64,000 bases of DNA from Bacteroidota bacterium. Its GTDB lineage: Bacteria; Bacteroidota; Bacteroidia; UKL13-3. A model generated the notes under the pieces. That model was given only the letters and a program-made list of their open reading frames with translations. It searched no databases and was not told where the DNA came from. Every line of letters starts with the position of its first letter. Position 1 is the first letter of the stretch. Shown in pieces: positions 63,410 through 64,000 of this stretch. The position numbers and the translations under genes are program-made. The stretch lies in contig JAIXWW010000016.1 of NCBI GenBank assembly GCA_027491085.1, forward strand, positions 1-64,000. Direction: 5' to 3'.

Positions 63410-64000
63410 ATGCGCGTATTACTAACCACCTTAAATGCCAAATATATACATATTAATCTAGCCATCAGATTATTATACGAACTTAACAAAAAAGACCACG
63501 AAGGACTTGAATGGAAAGAGTTTACCATTAAAGAACCTAAAGATGGTGTGGCTGATTTTTGTAAAGACTTTGATGTAGTGGCATTTAGCTGTTATATTTG
63601 GAATATTACACAAACTTTGGCGGTAGCGCGATTAATCAAAACGCTTAATCCAAATACTAAAATACTATTGGGCGGACCCGAAGTGAGTTATGAATACAAT
63701 GATTTAATTACACTTCCTGAGGTTGATTATATAATCACGGGCGAAGGCGAAACTCCTTTTAAAGCATTTTTAGAGGCATTTCCAAATGTAGAAAATGTGC
63801 CCAATTTGGTGTTTGAAAAAGAAGGAAAAGTAAAGGAAAACTTGCCGGCACCCATGTTTGATTTGATTCATTACACCAACTTTAATCCATACATAAACGA
63901 TAAGCCCGAAGACCTTTACAATAAAGTTTGTTATGTAGAAACCAGCAGAGGATGCCCTTATAAATGCGAGTTTTGTTTGGCCAGTTTAGATAATAAAGTT
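63410..64000 (+). CDS. B12-binding-domain radical SAM protein (3' partial)
   Basis: 197 residues are visible before the window ends; the frame is open to the last base. The N-terminal ~130 residues form a cobalamin-binding-like Rossmann domain (MRVLLTTLNAKYIHINLAI, VVAFSCYIWNI, ILLGGPEVSYEY, VDYIITGEGETPFKAFLEAF). Then ETSRGCPYKCEFCLAS shows the C-x3-C-x2-C motif for the [4Fe-4S] cluster that cleaves S-adenosylmethionine. This resembles the YgiQ/BchE-like class often of ~450-600 residues. The substrate cannot be told from this part. Confidence 0.9.
   Translation, partial: MRVLLTTLNAKYIHINLAIRLLYELNKKDHEGLEWKEFTIKEPKDGVADFCKDFDVVAFSCYIWNITQTLAVARLIKTLNPNTKILLGGPEVSYEYNDLITLPEVDYIITGEGETPFKAFLEAFPNVENVPNLVFEKEGKVKENLPAPMFDLIHYTNFNPYINDKPEDLYNKVCYVETSRGCPYKCEFCLASLDNKV

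Noticed and set aside
63313..63528. 71-codon minus-strand frame at the radical SAM gene start
   Set aside because: It is antisense to the promoter and first codons of a well-supported radical SAM gene and resembles no protein.

Overview
The window is AT-rich (roughly one third G+C by eye) and looks like the chromosome of a Bacteroidota bacterium. Four things point there: a type IX secretion (T9SS) C-terminal sorting domain and a GldN/PorN-like protein; many genes whose only nearby promoter signal is the Bacteroidota -7 box TAnnTTTG; a TonB receptor with a carboxypeptidase-regulatory-like N-terminal domain; and families typical of the phylum (DUF1573, BBP2 porin, WG-repeat protein, cysteine-rich TrhO). 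I cannot place it below phylum. I see no rRNA, tRNA, CRISPR array, prophage or intact insertion sequence.

Layout. 1-7.5 kb: 3' part of a collagen-like surface protein with a BclA-like C-terminal domain, a small T9SS cargo protein, mnmE, a BON-domain protein, a WG-repeat protein, pabB and a ReAV-type asparaginase. 7.5-20.3 kb: ribE with a downstream GT-C-like membrane protein, a DtxR/MntR-type repressor divergent from a TonB receptor with a strong palindromic operator between them, an AsmA protein, and a giant TPR protein followed by a beta-barrel protein. 20.4-33.4 kb: apaG, a lipoprotein metallo-hydrolase, a lone class III-like PHA synthase, ung, an unlisted 45-residue basic protein, a 2H-phosphoesterase-like protein lacking its histidines, mpl, an orphan GldN-like protein, proline dehydrogenase, aroB-aroA and a LysM protein.

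33.5-38.8 kb: a histidine kinase, a BBP2 porin, a small secreted protein and an NtrC-type sigma-54 regulator. This resembles a Bacteroidota kdp locus without the kdp pump genes. 38.9-52.0 kb: a surface-polysaccharide cluster in two convergent halves. The plus-strand half holds a flippase, a perosamine-type aminotransferase, a NeuD-like acetyltransferase, three glycosyltransferases and a polymerase. The minus-strand half holds a Wza-like SLBB exporter, a Wzz-like protein, a second polymerase/ligase and a glycosyltransferase. Together they could build, N-acetylate, polymerise and export a glycan; the initiating sugar-phosphate transferase and most nucleotide-sugar genes are not in the window.

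52.2-64 kb: BFN/DUF151 nuclease, nucleoside permease, recX, an MFS transporter, DUF1573, an SRPBCC protein, a small membrane protein, trhO, a cytosolic GAF histidine kinase, a truncated alpha/beta hydrolase, a GH53 endo-galactanase lipoprotein, an acyltransferase-3 and the start of a B12-binding radical SAM protein.

The observations I rank highest are: the palindrome embedded exactly in a consensus promoter between the DtxR-type repressor and the TonB receptor; a family of short palindromic intergenic repeats, one copy of which sits at the break point of the alpha/beta hydrolase; the 2H-fold protein without catalytic histidines; the kdp-like regulatory locus without a pump; and the conserved-looking 45-residue basic ORF with its own promoter and terminator.
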